A stretch of 64,000 bases of DNA from Saposhnikovia divaricata (taxonomy: Eukaryota > Streptophyta > Magnoliopsida > Apiales > Apiaceae), in the NCBI GenBank assembly GCA_036435485.1, contig CM071598.1:142890148-142954147 (forward strand). The letters run 5' to 3'. The position numbers were made by a program, and so were the translations under genes. How positions within the stretch are numbered: the stretch's first letter is position 1; every line of letters begins with the position of its first letter. Below, in pieces: positions 24,390 through 34,085 of the stretch. The notes beneath the pieces are model-generated. The model ran no database searches and had not been told where the DNA came from. It saw only the letters and a list, made by a program, of their open reading frames with translations.

Positions 24390-24727
24390 CTGATAAAGAG
24401 CTTGAGCACCAAGGCGCTCCGCTTCATCAACCTTGTCCCCTGCCGTTACCGTTAGGAGATCAGGGGCGGTGATCGTGAGCCTGGACCAGGACACGGCTAA
24501 ATCGGTACTCCCTAAGATGGAGTCTTGCTCGCAGATACCCCAATCTGGGGCAAAAGGGACTCTCATGCTCTCACCAGCGTTACGGGACCTTTTCCCCCCT
24601 TTGGAACATCCCTCTAGGAATGAAGAAACCCTTCGGTCAGGAGGGTTCAGTTGCTCTGTCGCCTTCTTTATCATTCTTCTAGTAACTTGAAGTTGATTTT
24701 CGGGTCGGCTATCTATCTCCTCAGCAG

Positions 24728-24799
24728 CTGAAAAATGAAGGGAAAACATTGGAATAAGAACTAACATAGTTCATAATGGTAGAATGAAAGAAAAATTAC
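24728..24799 (-). other. Intron 1 of the antisense gene of element A
   Basis: Donor GAGG|GTAATT and acceptor TTTTTCAG|CTGCTG on the minus strand, 72 bp. Unspliced, exon 1 would run into a stop after a Phe-rich stretch. Splicing joins the frames (LE to AEEID). Inferred from sequence only. Confidence 0.65.
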
Positions 24800-25781
24800 C
24801 CTCTAAAGAAAGGAAGCTTAAGCCAGCTTCAATGAGTTTCTTTTCTGTCAAGATGGTTTTATAGTGGGTGCGACCATCATCAACAAGTAGCCTATCTCGG
24901 TCTGCCAACTCTTTGAGGTCAAGATCACACACGAAGTGTGAACTATCCTCCACAATTCTGAATCTCTTAACGAAGAAGTGACCCCAGTCGTCACCTTCCC
25001 ACTCTAAAACAACAAAGTCCCTCTCCCAGGAATGGTGGGAGTCAGGGAAGGAGAAAGAGTTTACTATATGTGGAAGCTTGCTTCTAAGCTGAAAGCCGAT
25101 CCACCCCGGCTTAGTCTCAGGAGAGTTCTTGACCGCGAAGATGCTTCTGAACATGGTTGTACTCCAAGGAATTTCCAACTCGTGGCATCTTAACAAGAAA
25201 ACGATCAGAAACCTCCAAGAATTAGGGTAAAGTTGGCAAGGATGGACTTGAAGTTCTGCCAGGAACCTGATGATAAATGGGTGGACGGGGAACCTAAATC
25301 CCGCCTCCAATGCTCCTTTCATGACGCAAATCCTTTCGGGATGCCAGTTGCAGGTTCTGTCTCCTGGATTAGGAAGGCATACTTTGATGGCGCTTGGAAA
25401 GCCATAAGTGTTTCTAATCTTCTCAACATCCTTCTTTCTTAATTTAGAAGGGCTATTAAAAGCAACTAAGCTGGAGCTGTTTGGGAATGACTCGCCCATA
25501 GTGTTTAGCAAATCTAGCGTAGACTCAAACCGACGTTCAATATATTTAGGGGGCATGAGTTTTAGCTTACCTTTCATTGTTCGCGCCATGCTCCTTTTTC
25601 TGAAAGCCTCCTCCATGGAGAGTTGGGGGGCAGCAGCTTGCTTGTCAGCCATCTGGAACCTTGAATCTTGAAACTTGAAGCTTGAACTTGGAAGCTTGGA
25701 AACTAGAGAACTCAAGAGCTTTAGAACTTAAGAAAGTTTGAGAAGTGAAGAAGTGAAGAGAAATGAAGGATGCTCCCCTCC

Positions 25782-25788
25782 TTTTATA
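25782..25788 (-). promoter_or_regulatory. TATA box of the antisense gene of element A
   Basis: The minus strand reads CCTTATAAAAGG, about 67 bp upstream of the first Met (25715) and 130 bp upstream of the second. Spacing and context fit a core promoter for an independent antisense transcript. No transcript data are available. Confidence 0.5.
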
Positions 25789-25790
25789 AG

Positions 25791-26079
25791 GAAAAGGTGA
25801 CCTGTAATCTCAGGTTGAAACACAGCTCGGTTCACGTTTACAGGTCAAGTATCGTTTAAATACGAAAAGGGAGCAAAAGTTATCTGTTATGGACGGAAAG
25901 AGTCGTTAAAACTCATGATTTGTTGGGAGAGAAACGAAGAATTTTTGGCAAAATATTCTACCAGAGCAGTCAGATGAGCTTTGAAAGCTAAGTATGCTTA
26001 AAAAAGTTTAATGGGAAGGTTAATACTAAGCACCGGATTAGTGATGAGAATCAAGGTACTATATAAAACCTCAAATAGA
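25791..26079. other. Upstream region of the antisense gene of element A
   Basis: AT-rich DNA between the antisense TATA box and the 67-bp repeats. No ORF of note. It presumably carries upstream promoter sequence for the antisense unit. Confidence 0.4.
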
Positions 26080-26348
26080 GCCATGAAGGGCCAACATTGA
26101 TTCCATATCGATGATCGATATCGATATGCGAAAATAGGTAATTCTAGCCATGAATGGCCAACATTGATTCCATATCGATGATCGATATCGATATGCGAAA
26201 ATAGGTAACTCTAGCCATGAATGGCCAACATTGATTCCATATCGATTATCGATATCGATATGCAAAAGTAAGTAACTCTATCCATGAATGGCCAAACATT
26301 GATTCCATATCGATGGTCGAAGCCAGTATGCAAAAATTGAAAATCACT
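26080..26348 (+). repeat. 67-bp tandem repeat, about 4 units, in the 3' tail of A
   Basis: Units begin at 26080, 26147, 26214 and 26281, an exact 67-bp period. Each carries GGCCAACATTGATTCC and a near-palindromic ATCGATGATCGATATCGAT core. The last unit is degraded and a partial fifth trails to about 26375. Short minus-strand ORFs here are repeats of the same peptide, not genes. Confidence 0.85.
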
Positions 26349-26389
26349 AATAGTGACCAAGTCGGTTCCATGTCGATGGTTGGTACGAA

Positions 26390-26890
26390 AAAAATTTTGT
26401 AGCTGACCGAAGTCTCGGCCGACCGGCCCTCCGGGAAGCCCTCCAGCCGACCGACTTCGACCGCCTGCATAGATATTGAACCGGTTGACCGGTGTCCCAG
26501 CCGACTGGCCTTCCGTGCACACGTCGGCCGACCGACGTCGCCGGTTGGTATGGGTTCGACAAAAAAAAAAAAAAAGAAAAAATTTTCAGCCGACCGGGTC
26601 ACCGGCCGACCGGCCTCCCCGGACATGCTCCAGCCGACTGGAATCAGCTCTCGGTACGGGCTCGGTCCAGCCGACCGGCTCCTCAGCCGACCGCCCCTCC
26701 GGTGAACCTTCCAGCCGACCGACTTCGGTCATCGATACGGGTTTTCTGCCTTCGTTTCAAAAAAAAAAAAATGAAAAAAAAAAATAGCCGACCGGGGCTC
26801 CGGCCGACCGGCCCCTTGTAACACCCTCCAGCCGACCGGGAGTGATGGTCGGTACGGGTTTTTGCCCGGCCGACCGACAGCGATGTTCGA
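26390..26890. repeat. GCCGACCG-rich degenerate repeat block with poly-A stretches
   Basis: Dozens of occurrences of CAGCCGACCG / CGGCCGACCGG separated by short variable text, with A-runs near 26560-26585 and 26759-26785. Spacing is irregular, often 25-60 bp. It lies in the untranslated tail of A. Long apparent ORFs in several frames arise from the GC-rich repeats and are not credible genes. Confidence 0.7.
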
Positions 26891-26940
26891 GTTGGGTTCG
26901 CAAAATTTCATTTTTTGTTATTTGTTTTTGTGATTTGGTA

Positions 26941-27535
26941 ATTAAGGGAAGTGAAAACTAAGCACCGATTAGTGCCGATTAAGCGCTGTTTAGTGCTGTT
27001 TAAGCATTATTTAGTGCATATTAGCACTGTTTAGCGCTGATTAGTGCCATTAGTGCCGTCGAAAAATGTGAAGTTTCCTGATCGAAATTTGTGATTAAAA
27101 TTCAGCCAGGGGCTCTGCCATTTGTGATTAAAATTCAGCTCGACCCCAGCCAGGGGCTCTGCCCCTTGGACCCCGCCAGGGGCTGCCGCCCCTTGGACCC
27201 CGCCCGGGGGCTGCTGCCCCCGGACCCCCGCTAGTGCCGTTTAGCACCGTTTAAGCGCCGTTTAGAATCGCTTAACATTGTTTAAGTGTCATTCAAGGCT
27301 TGTTAGTGCCGATAAGCACCGATTAAGTGCCGATTAGCACCGTTAGTGCCGATAAGCACCGTTCAGTGTCGTTTAATGCCGGTTGGCGTCAGTTAAACGT
27401 TGTTTAAGTGTCGTTTAAGGCTAGTTAGTACCGTTTAGTGCCGTTTTATGCCGTTCAACGTCGTTTAAACATTGTTTAAATGTCGTTAAGGCTGATTAGT
27501 GCCGATTAGCATCGAATTAACATTGTCGTAAACGC
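26941..27535. repeat. Degenerate short repeat block around TTTAGTGCCG / GATTAGCACCG
   Basis: Runs of related 10-14-bp words (GTGCCGATTAGC, GTTTAGTGCCG, GTTTAAGTGTCGTT) fill this stretch on both sides of a GC-rich block. It lies just before the polypurine tract. Tandem repeats in this position are known in Tat/Ogre elements and may seed satellites. Confidence 0.65.
27100..27232 (+). repeat. GC-rich repeat, about 27 bp, 4 units
   Basis: Four consecutive variants of CAGGGGCTCTGCCCCTTGG plus GACCCC. Each unit contains an inverted repeat (AGGGGCT / GCCCCT) that could form a small hairpin. Embedded in the TTTAGTGCCG block. Confidence 0.7.
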
Positions 27536-27661
27536 GTCGGTCGCTCCACGCTTTACATAAAGACAATACTCGTGAAACACTAGTGTATAAAGATGAACCC
27601 TGACCCGAGTCTTGGAAAGGACCGATTAAAACTTCAAGGAAAACCTGATCAGTTTTCCTAG

Positions 27662-27676
27662 AAGTTGGGGGGCAAA
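27662..27676 (+). other. Polypurine tract of element A
   Basis: AAGTTGGGGGGCAAA lies directly before the 3' LTR start TGATATGG. It is the primer site for plus-strand cDNA synthesis. Confidence 0.75.
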
Positions 27677-28173
27677 TGATATGGGCTAAAAATAAGCCCT
27701 AAAGACACATTTAGTGTTGCATTAATTAGACCCGATATGGTCCAAACGTGGGGCCCACCAACAGGGCCCAAAATCCTATTTTAAATATTAATTTCGTAAT
27801 TAATATTAAGGGTAATAAACAGCTCAGCAAATAAGAGCTGGATAAGGATAATATCCCCTTCAGACTTATCCACCAAGGCATCCAATTCAATATGGAAACT
27901 AATTCCTATATGGAATAGATCTAGAACCTTCCTCAAAGACTTGTCCTCCAAGTCTCTGAATCCTACCATAATTATAAGGCTTCTCAGCCTATATAAAGGG
28001 CCTGACCCCTCATTCTCAGAACTACGTGTTTTTGGCTTGATTCTCTAATACAGAGATACGTAGGCATTCTGTGAGGACCGATCAGTCTCGAACGCAGAAG
28101 CAGCCATTAAAGCTCGAAGCTCAACCACCCTAGCATTAATTAAAAATCGTAAACTAGTTTTTATTCCACAACA
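27677..28173 (+). repeat. 3' LTR of element A (about 497 bp)
   Basis: Starts TGATATGG after the polypurine tract and ends ...CCACAACA where the sequence changes to the LTR of C. The left partner LTR is outside the window, so the right end is set only by the TG...CA rule and the junction with C. It may end a few bases earlier. Confidence 0.65.
27990..27997 (+). promoter_or_regulatory. TATA box in the LTR of element A
   Basis: TATATAAA followed by GGGCCTGACC, about 315 bp into the LTR. A typical position for the U3 core promoter. Confidence 0.6.
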
Positions 28174-28760
28174 AACCCCAAATTTTGGATATAATTAAAA
28201 CTTTTTATTATGTACTGAGGTAATGGTAAATAGTGATTACGACTACGATATAACGATTAAGATAATGAATGAAAGGAATAGATTTGTATTCAAATGCTTA
28301 TATGCCATGATGAATACCATTGGTTGACACTTTAGATAAGAATTATCTCCTAGGGAATTGAGATTTGATAATCCTAAAGGAGAAGATTATTCTTATGTCA
28401 ACCAAATCGATATCTGTTATTGGTCCAGAGGGTCCGTAAAAAGGTTAAGGAACGATCGAAAGAGATCAGGGACAATTGTACAACCCTAAGAGGATGAGTA
28501 AAGAAAAATGGATGAATAGTGATTTTGGTGGATTTAGGAATATTATTAGACGACGCTATATAGAAGTACCCGGAACGAAATTGTGAGTTCGTATTAGTGA
28601 TCCAGGGGGAAAAAGAGTGTATGCAAAAGCTGTCGAATTTTGAAAAATAGCACTTTTATTTTCCCCGAGATTTCCCTGGACACTGAAAGACTTAAGGAAT
28701 TATTGAAGGGATTTAAGGAAAATAGGTTCAAGAATTATTAAAGGGAATGGAGGATGATAG

Positions 28761-28768
28761 TATAAATA
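28761..28768 (+). promoter_or_regulatory. TATA box in 5' LTR of C
   Basis: TATAAATA about 590 bp into the LTR, conserved in the 3' LTR at 39001. E has a changed version (TATTAATA, minus strand). Confidence 0.4.
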
Positions 28769-30438
28769 TTAAGACGGTTTCCGGTAAAACCCTAACTAGA
28801 AACGAATGAGTTATTCCTCCGAACGATCAATGAATTGAGCAATAAACGGGCAAAGAAACAAGCAGAGAACCAAGATGCAAGTATGTGCAAGTGGATAAAA
28901 TTAAGTAACCAAGTAATTACAAAAGTAACCAGCATGCTTAGCAACCAAACCATGTAGTTAGCTTCAACACATCATCAAACCACAAAATCACCACACATGT
29001 CCACTTGATGATGTAAGAGATGAACCAAGCACTTTAATAAAGTAGCTTTATGAAAGATATTTCTCAAAGATAACACAATAATTCATTTTGCCAAGGATTA
29101 GATCAAGAACCAAGCAAGCAACTCCAAGCACTCTCCTAGAAAATCCATTCTGCTTTATGCATAATTCAAAAACACAAATCCACCTTCCACTCCTTGTTTG
29201 ATCTTGTAATTTTTAAGGTGAGTTCTATATTTCAAGAAACTAATCTCCTATAAATTTCAAGTCCAAATTCCTTTGTTTCCATTTTCAAATAAATCAAGAA
29301 AGAGGAGGGTGAATAGTGTTCTTCAAGAACTAATCTTGTTTTTCTTTGATTTTTATGGTTGATTTAGCTAGCTTAAGGCCACTCAAGGATCATACAAGGC
29401 TTAGCAAGGTCTTTAACCACTTCATGGAAGGTATATCACTTGAAACCCTAGCTCTTGTTTTGACGTTAAGAGCATGTTCTTGGTAGATTTAGCTTAGTAT
29501 GGTTATACGTGATGTTATAAGCATGGTTAGCTAGTGGTTTAAATTGATCTAAGCATGATGATGATTATAATGTTAAGGTCAGTGGTTATTGGTCTTGTAA
29601 GATGGATGATATGATTAGAAGATGTATGGTATGCCCGGTGTGGCTTGGTTTGATGATTACGATTTTTGAAACGTCCGATTTATAGCCGTCGTAATGCCGA
29701 ATTTCTGTTAACACTTAGAAACCAAGCATGGCAGTTAATATAATTTCCTGACCTTGGTAATATTGTGACTGGTCCTTGTAGATCTCGAGCCATAGATCGT
29801 TTTGGCGCGAGAATCGAAACATTCCGACTTACGGTTTAGGGTTATGGTCAAATTACTAAAATTGGTTCGGAACCATAAATAAAAGTTCGTAACTTCAATT
29901 GAACCCTAGTAAATCATGTTACTCAGTGGCGAATCTTGGTAAATAAATACTAGGGGCCATAAGGAAGGTATGAAAGAAAACCACATAATAAAGGAATCGT
30001 TTTCCGATTTTATAAAAATGTTGGAATCGAAGTTAAACGCGAACGAACCCCTAAAAACCCGCTTGGTTATAACTTTGGTAAAACACTTAGAAAACGAACG
30101 ATAAAACTCGAGGTATAATCCCGGTTCGTAATCGATCGACTTTAGAAATTATACGACTTAAGTATATACCGAGTGTGGGTATGATGACATGTCGTAATAA
30201 CGAACAAATGTCAGATCGTATCAGTAATAAATAGAGTTACACTAAAAGGTGTATAACGAGATAATTCGAAAACGTGTTTCGATTTAAGTGAAGTTATACC
30301 TAGACATTTAAAACGTGTTGAGTGGTTAATCTCGAATGTTCTGACTGTTTATAGATTGTCGAGCAGACACAGGACACGCTATCTCCACCCACACCCGATT
30401 ACCAGGCAAGTGTTCAAAACTTTGAACCTGTTGTTGTG

Positions 30439-30441
<3 letters not shown>

Positions 30442-30491
<50 letters not shown>
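30442..30491. repeat. (TA)n microsatellite followed by (GT)n in 5' LTR of C
   Basis: About 50 bp of TA followed by a GTGTGT run to 30519. E has only a short ATATAT here (57326-57332), so it expanded in C. Confidence 0.9.
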
Positions 30492-30495
<4 letters not shown>

Positions 30496-30869
30496 GTGTG
30501 TGTGTGTGTCTGTGTGTGATTGCCATTTTACATATGCCATAGCATGCATGCCTATTGTCAAACTATATTATGATACCTGTTCCCTGAATTGATATTGGCT
30601 TATAGACTAGAAACGTATTATCAGTTATAAGCCGGATTGTTTTGGTAAGACCCTTATCGAAGGGCATATGATATTCATTCTTCAATATAGACCGGGAGTC
30701 AGTATTTTGAGATATAGATAGTCGTGGAAACCCGGAGGGATTCCAACGGCAGATTATTATTTATCTTGAGGAATGTTATTATTAAACATTATTTATATTT
30801 CCATAAAGTATCAATTACTTGGAAATATTTCGAGGAATGTTATTTGAGTATTATCTCGGTCGAGAAATA

Positions 30870-31320
30870 TTAAATGAATGTTAGATTCGAATATTCATTT
30901 AGAGTTGATTATTTAATGAATATTATTTTGATATTCATTAGAATGTTATTTATTAAATGAATATTACTTTCGAAAATTCATTTAATGTTTTATGTACTTG
31001 ATGAATATTATTTTAAAATATTCATTGGAAGTTCTATTTACTTAAGGAATATTATTTCGATTATTCCTTTAAAGTTTTGATTACTAAATGAATATTATTT
31101 GGATATTCATTTAGAAGATTATTTATTAAATGAATATTATTTTCAAATATTCATTTAAGGTGAAAATAATATTCATTTAAGGTTTGACTTATTTATTGAA
31201 TATTATTTTAAATATTTATTGGAGTTTAATTATTTAATGAATATTATTTCGAATATTCATTTAAGGAGGGATTTATTTAGTAAATAATTCTATATATTCA
31301 TTCGAGGATTACTTACGAGC
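30870..31320. repeat. AT-rich minisatellite, about 42-bp units with internal dyad, in 5' LTR of C
   Basis: Roughly ten imperfect units of the form TTAAATGAATATTATTT-TCGAATATTCATTTAA plus a spacer with GTT/GGTT. Each unit is nearly self-complementary. The same array occurs inverted in E at 56540-56990. Confidence 0.8.
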
Positions 31321-32807
31321 AATATTATGAGTTAATAATATTCCGTAATTATTATTGAGTTAATAAATATTCTTGGAATATTTATTTTATTCTTTTAAAT
31401 TCTTTTAAAAATAATTTATATTATTTAGAGATTATCTTTCACCTCCAGATATTATGTAAAATATTTCGGAGTCTTTTTACGACTATTTTATCAAGGAAAG
31501 GTTCCCAACTCTATATTTTTTTTTTCATTTAAATCTATCTTAAAAGGATTTAAATGCTCGCTCAAACTTCCATATTATAGGGGAACCTACTTGAGCAATG
31601 TTATTTATCTTGTTGACTTCCCGGTCCTAAATCTTGTAAAACTATTCTTTTCACACGCAACTTGGTTGCTGTTTATCAATTGAATCTTTGAGTAAACCTT
31701 CTCATCATTCGAGGGGTGAGATTATTGGAACAAGATGGTATCCTCTAACAAGCAGCAGCTTGGGAGATATGATGTTGAATTTTCCTTTCCAACTAGATAC
31801 GACTACTTTGTGGAGTCTTATCAACAAGTATTATACTTGGGGAAAGGGGGACGAACTTTGCGTTCAGAGTCATGAATTTCTTTTCGAACTTGGAGTCGTG
31901 TAAGAGGCCGAGTAGCGCCGGTCCATCCCCTTTGGCCCAACCGTTGGTCGGGGAGAGCTAGTAGGGCGGTAGACAAGTAAAGCCGTCAGTTCTTCCTTCT
32001 ACCGGTAGTAAATCTAAATTGAGCTGTACAATCTGCGACTGATCATCGTAAGATTGGCAGTGGGAGCGGTGAAAACTCCAGAATAAGTTCATCATTCAAA
32101 TTCATTTATTTTCTGCAACATTATCATTGTTGGCAGTATTGGAAAAGTATTCATAATTGGAATTGCAATATTTTCTTGCAAGTTCCTCTTTTATGATAAA
32201 TGGTAATATCTAGCTTATTTTCGACATAGCAGATATTCCCACATATATTTACATTTTGAGTTACCTTGTAACTTCATCGTTCATATTATACTGGCATCAT
32301 TTCCGTAAATGCATGGCATATGGTTTGAAAGATACTTTTGAACTGTTACATATTATCGTTCAGTTATACATTATTGTTGGTGGGCTATTGCTCACCCTTG
32401 CTTTATTATTATATCACAACAACAGCTAGACCAGATGACTCGCACAAGGCGCACTCGACGCGGGCGAGGACGATGAGACTACCAGAGCTGAAGGAGAAGC
32501 TATTGGTAGGATAGATTCATTCTTTCGGTACCAAATATATGGACTAGTATGACTTATGTAAATGGATGGCAAAGAGTATGTATTCATATTGTAACTCTTT
32601 TGGGTTGTAAGAACTCATAACGTGTTTAATAAAATTTGGTTGTTACTCTGATTTCATCTCTGGGACTATAACGGGTGTGTTTTATATTGTTGTGTTGGGA
32701 CATAAGACGTAATTTATTTTATGTTGAAGTAAGTACAAGTATTGTGGATAGAAATGGAGACCGTAACGACCGGATCCCGGACCCCGGATCTGGGGGTGTT
32801 ACAGAAG

Positions 32808-32820
32808 TGGTATCAGAGCG
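32808..32820 (+). other. Primer-binding site of element C (tRNA-iMet)
   Basis: TGGTATCAGAGCG four bases after the LTR end. Confidence 0.85.
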
Positions 32821-32972
32821 TACGTTATAAACCCCAGAGATGAGGCGACGTTAAAACGATAAATTCACTAAGATAATAAGAACTCTTGCCAAGTTCATAG
32901 TTGGACTACATAATGTAGTGCTGACATATAAAACCCTTATGGGAACTCTTAAGTATCATGACAGTAACTTAG

Positions 32973-33071
32973 CTCGATATCGTATCGACGAGTAAGGCGA
33001 CCGACCTTGAGGCATACGAGCAGCAGCGCGATGATGCTTTATATGCTGAGGATCAGGGGGTAAATTCGATG
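32973..33071 (+). pseudogene. Remnant of a pre-gag ORF in element C
   Basis: A short open frame reads DLEAYEQQRDDALYAED, close to PDPEAFEREHDEALMRDTED at the start of the pre-gag ORF of D. It then hits a stop at about 33072. It lies about 150 bp after the primer site, the expected place. The match is short but rich in identical or similar residues, and by eye only. Confidence 0.5.
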
Positions 33072-33919
33072 TAGTACCCTACTGGAGACCCGAAAGAGGT
33101 TCCAGCAGATAAAGAAAATCCTGTTAGGATAAGGAGCTTACCCTTGAGGAATGAGGGCTGTAGCCAGAAAGACTGAGATGATTAAGGTATAGTGCTCAGA
33201 AAAGTGAGCATAAATAACTGAGCTATTAGCAAGAGAACTGAAGATTCATGTTGGATTCGTAGCCGGACTACTGGATGTAGTACCAGCAAATAAGACGGAT
33301 TGGAAGAATTACTTGAGATCTTACACGAGAATAGATGAGAATCCATAGAGACTTTCATATTAACGAAGAAAGAGCTAGAGGGATGTATGATTATCAAAGG
33401 CATCGATATAAGACGAGGAGCAGAATCCCTAGGAATAGTTGAGAAGAGGCAGTAAATGCCATATCATTTGATAAATGAATAAGTATGAATATTGTCAGTA
33501 ATAATTCGCCATGAGAAGTCAGATGTCATAGGTTGTAATTTATGGAACCAAATTGAGGTTAATGAGGTGGTTTTATTCAGGGAAATGTCCATTTCATGAA
33601 TTAATCGGTTAGAAAGTGAAAACATTGGGAAGTGACAGCATGATTAGATAAAGTTATATAAGGAAGTAGTAGGCAAGACAATGATCTCAGAACCTACCGG
33701 AAGATAAGACCAGTGAGTCAAGATGAACTCGTAATAAGACTACTGTCAGAGACTATGTATAGGGTTATTTCAACACAGTGGAATGAGGAACCAGAAACGT
33801 TAGATACATGTGATTCAGAGGAATATTAAATTCCTTCTTTTCTTTGAATGGATTATAGTAGTCCCCTTAAGTTTACTCCGACGCGGAATTATAATGGGTC
33901 AAGTAATACGATCAACAGT
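33072..33919. other. Decayed gag/pol region of C, nothing certain
   Basis: AT-rich with stops in all frames. By position it should hold gag, protease and RT, but I could not recognise any of their motifs. Confidence 0.4.
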
Positions 33920-34085
33920 TAAAGAGAAAAATGTGAGAAAATCTTACTAGAGCTAAAAGATGAAAGTGGTAATGACCAAGAGTTGGCATTGCTTAATGGA
34001 AAAGGAGACTTTGTGCTTCCAACGACGCTTCGCATAAAGGATTAGGATGTGTGCTTGCGTAGCACGATAAAGTACTTGCGGATGC
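33920..34085 (+). pseudogene. pol: RNase H start remnant in element C
   Basis: One frame reads EKCEKILLELK...NGKGDFV, matching EKCEESFQELKK...DDKGDFV of D. The nucleotides of the SDASHKGLGCVL part are recognisable but frameshifted, with a TAG. An inactive fragment. Confidence 0.65.

Larger units (their letters stand above)
23991..25715 (-). pseudogene. Antisense gene of element A (plant 'putative gypsy type transposon' family), exons 1-3, split by B
   Basis: Exon 1 is 24800-25715, exon 2 is 24390-24727 and exon 3 is 23991-24313, continuing at 1806. Two short introns have GT-AG ends and keep the frame. The start may be Met at 25715, or more likely the later Met at 25652 (MADKQ). Exon 1 (about 300 residues) looks like the plant Transposase_28 / putative gypsy-type domain (Pfam PF04195, by recognition), with motifs such as RFLAELQVHPCQL and GWIGFQLRSK. 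Exon 3 is Glu/Lys/Gln-rich and probably coiled coil. Known antisense ORFs of Grande and Retand occupy the same place; function is unknown. Insertion of B in exon 3 separates the C-terminus. Confidence 0.75.
1..28173 (+). mobile_element. Element A: Tat/Retand-type Ty3/gypsy LTR retrotransposon, 3' part, interrupted by B
   Basis: In order on the plus strand: the end of pol (integrase), a spacer, an antisense spliced gene, a repeat-rich 3' untranslated region, a polypurine tract and a 3' LTR of about 0.5 kb. This order (pol, antisense ORF, tandem-repeat tail) is known for the Tat branch, for example Retand and Grande. Positions 1807-23990 are a later insertion, since TTGTT is present on both sides and the antisense reading frame continues across it. 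The 5' LTR, gag and most of pol lie left of the window. Lineage is inferred from integrase sequence and layout. Confidence 0.85.
28174..32803 (+). repeat. 5' LTR of element C (about 4.63 kb visible)
   Basis: Matches 38404-39616 plus 54145-54999 in the 3' LTR, and the inverted LTR of E (55000-59725). Ends GGGGGTGTTACA before the primer site. The first six bases seen in the 3' LTR (TGTACG) are missing here, where the LTR of A abuts. Confidence 0.9.

Noticed and set aside
24433..24690. Plus-strand ORF opposite exon 2 of the antisense gene of A
   Set aside because: A shadow; the minus-strand frame has splice continuity and family resemblance.
26080..26348. CRISPR-like array
   Set aside because: The repeats are directly adjacent with no unique spacers, and the context is a plant retrotransposon.
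26211..26821. Several overlapping ORFs of 60-126 residues in the tail of A
   Set aside because: They arise from the 67-bp and GCCGACCG repeats in multiple frames, including poly-Lys and poly-Phe from A-runs.
30440..30520. TA/GT run as a possible regulatory Z-DNA element
   Set aside because: Plain microsatellite; absent at this length from the related LTR of E.
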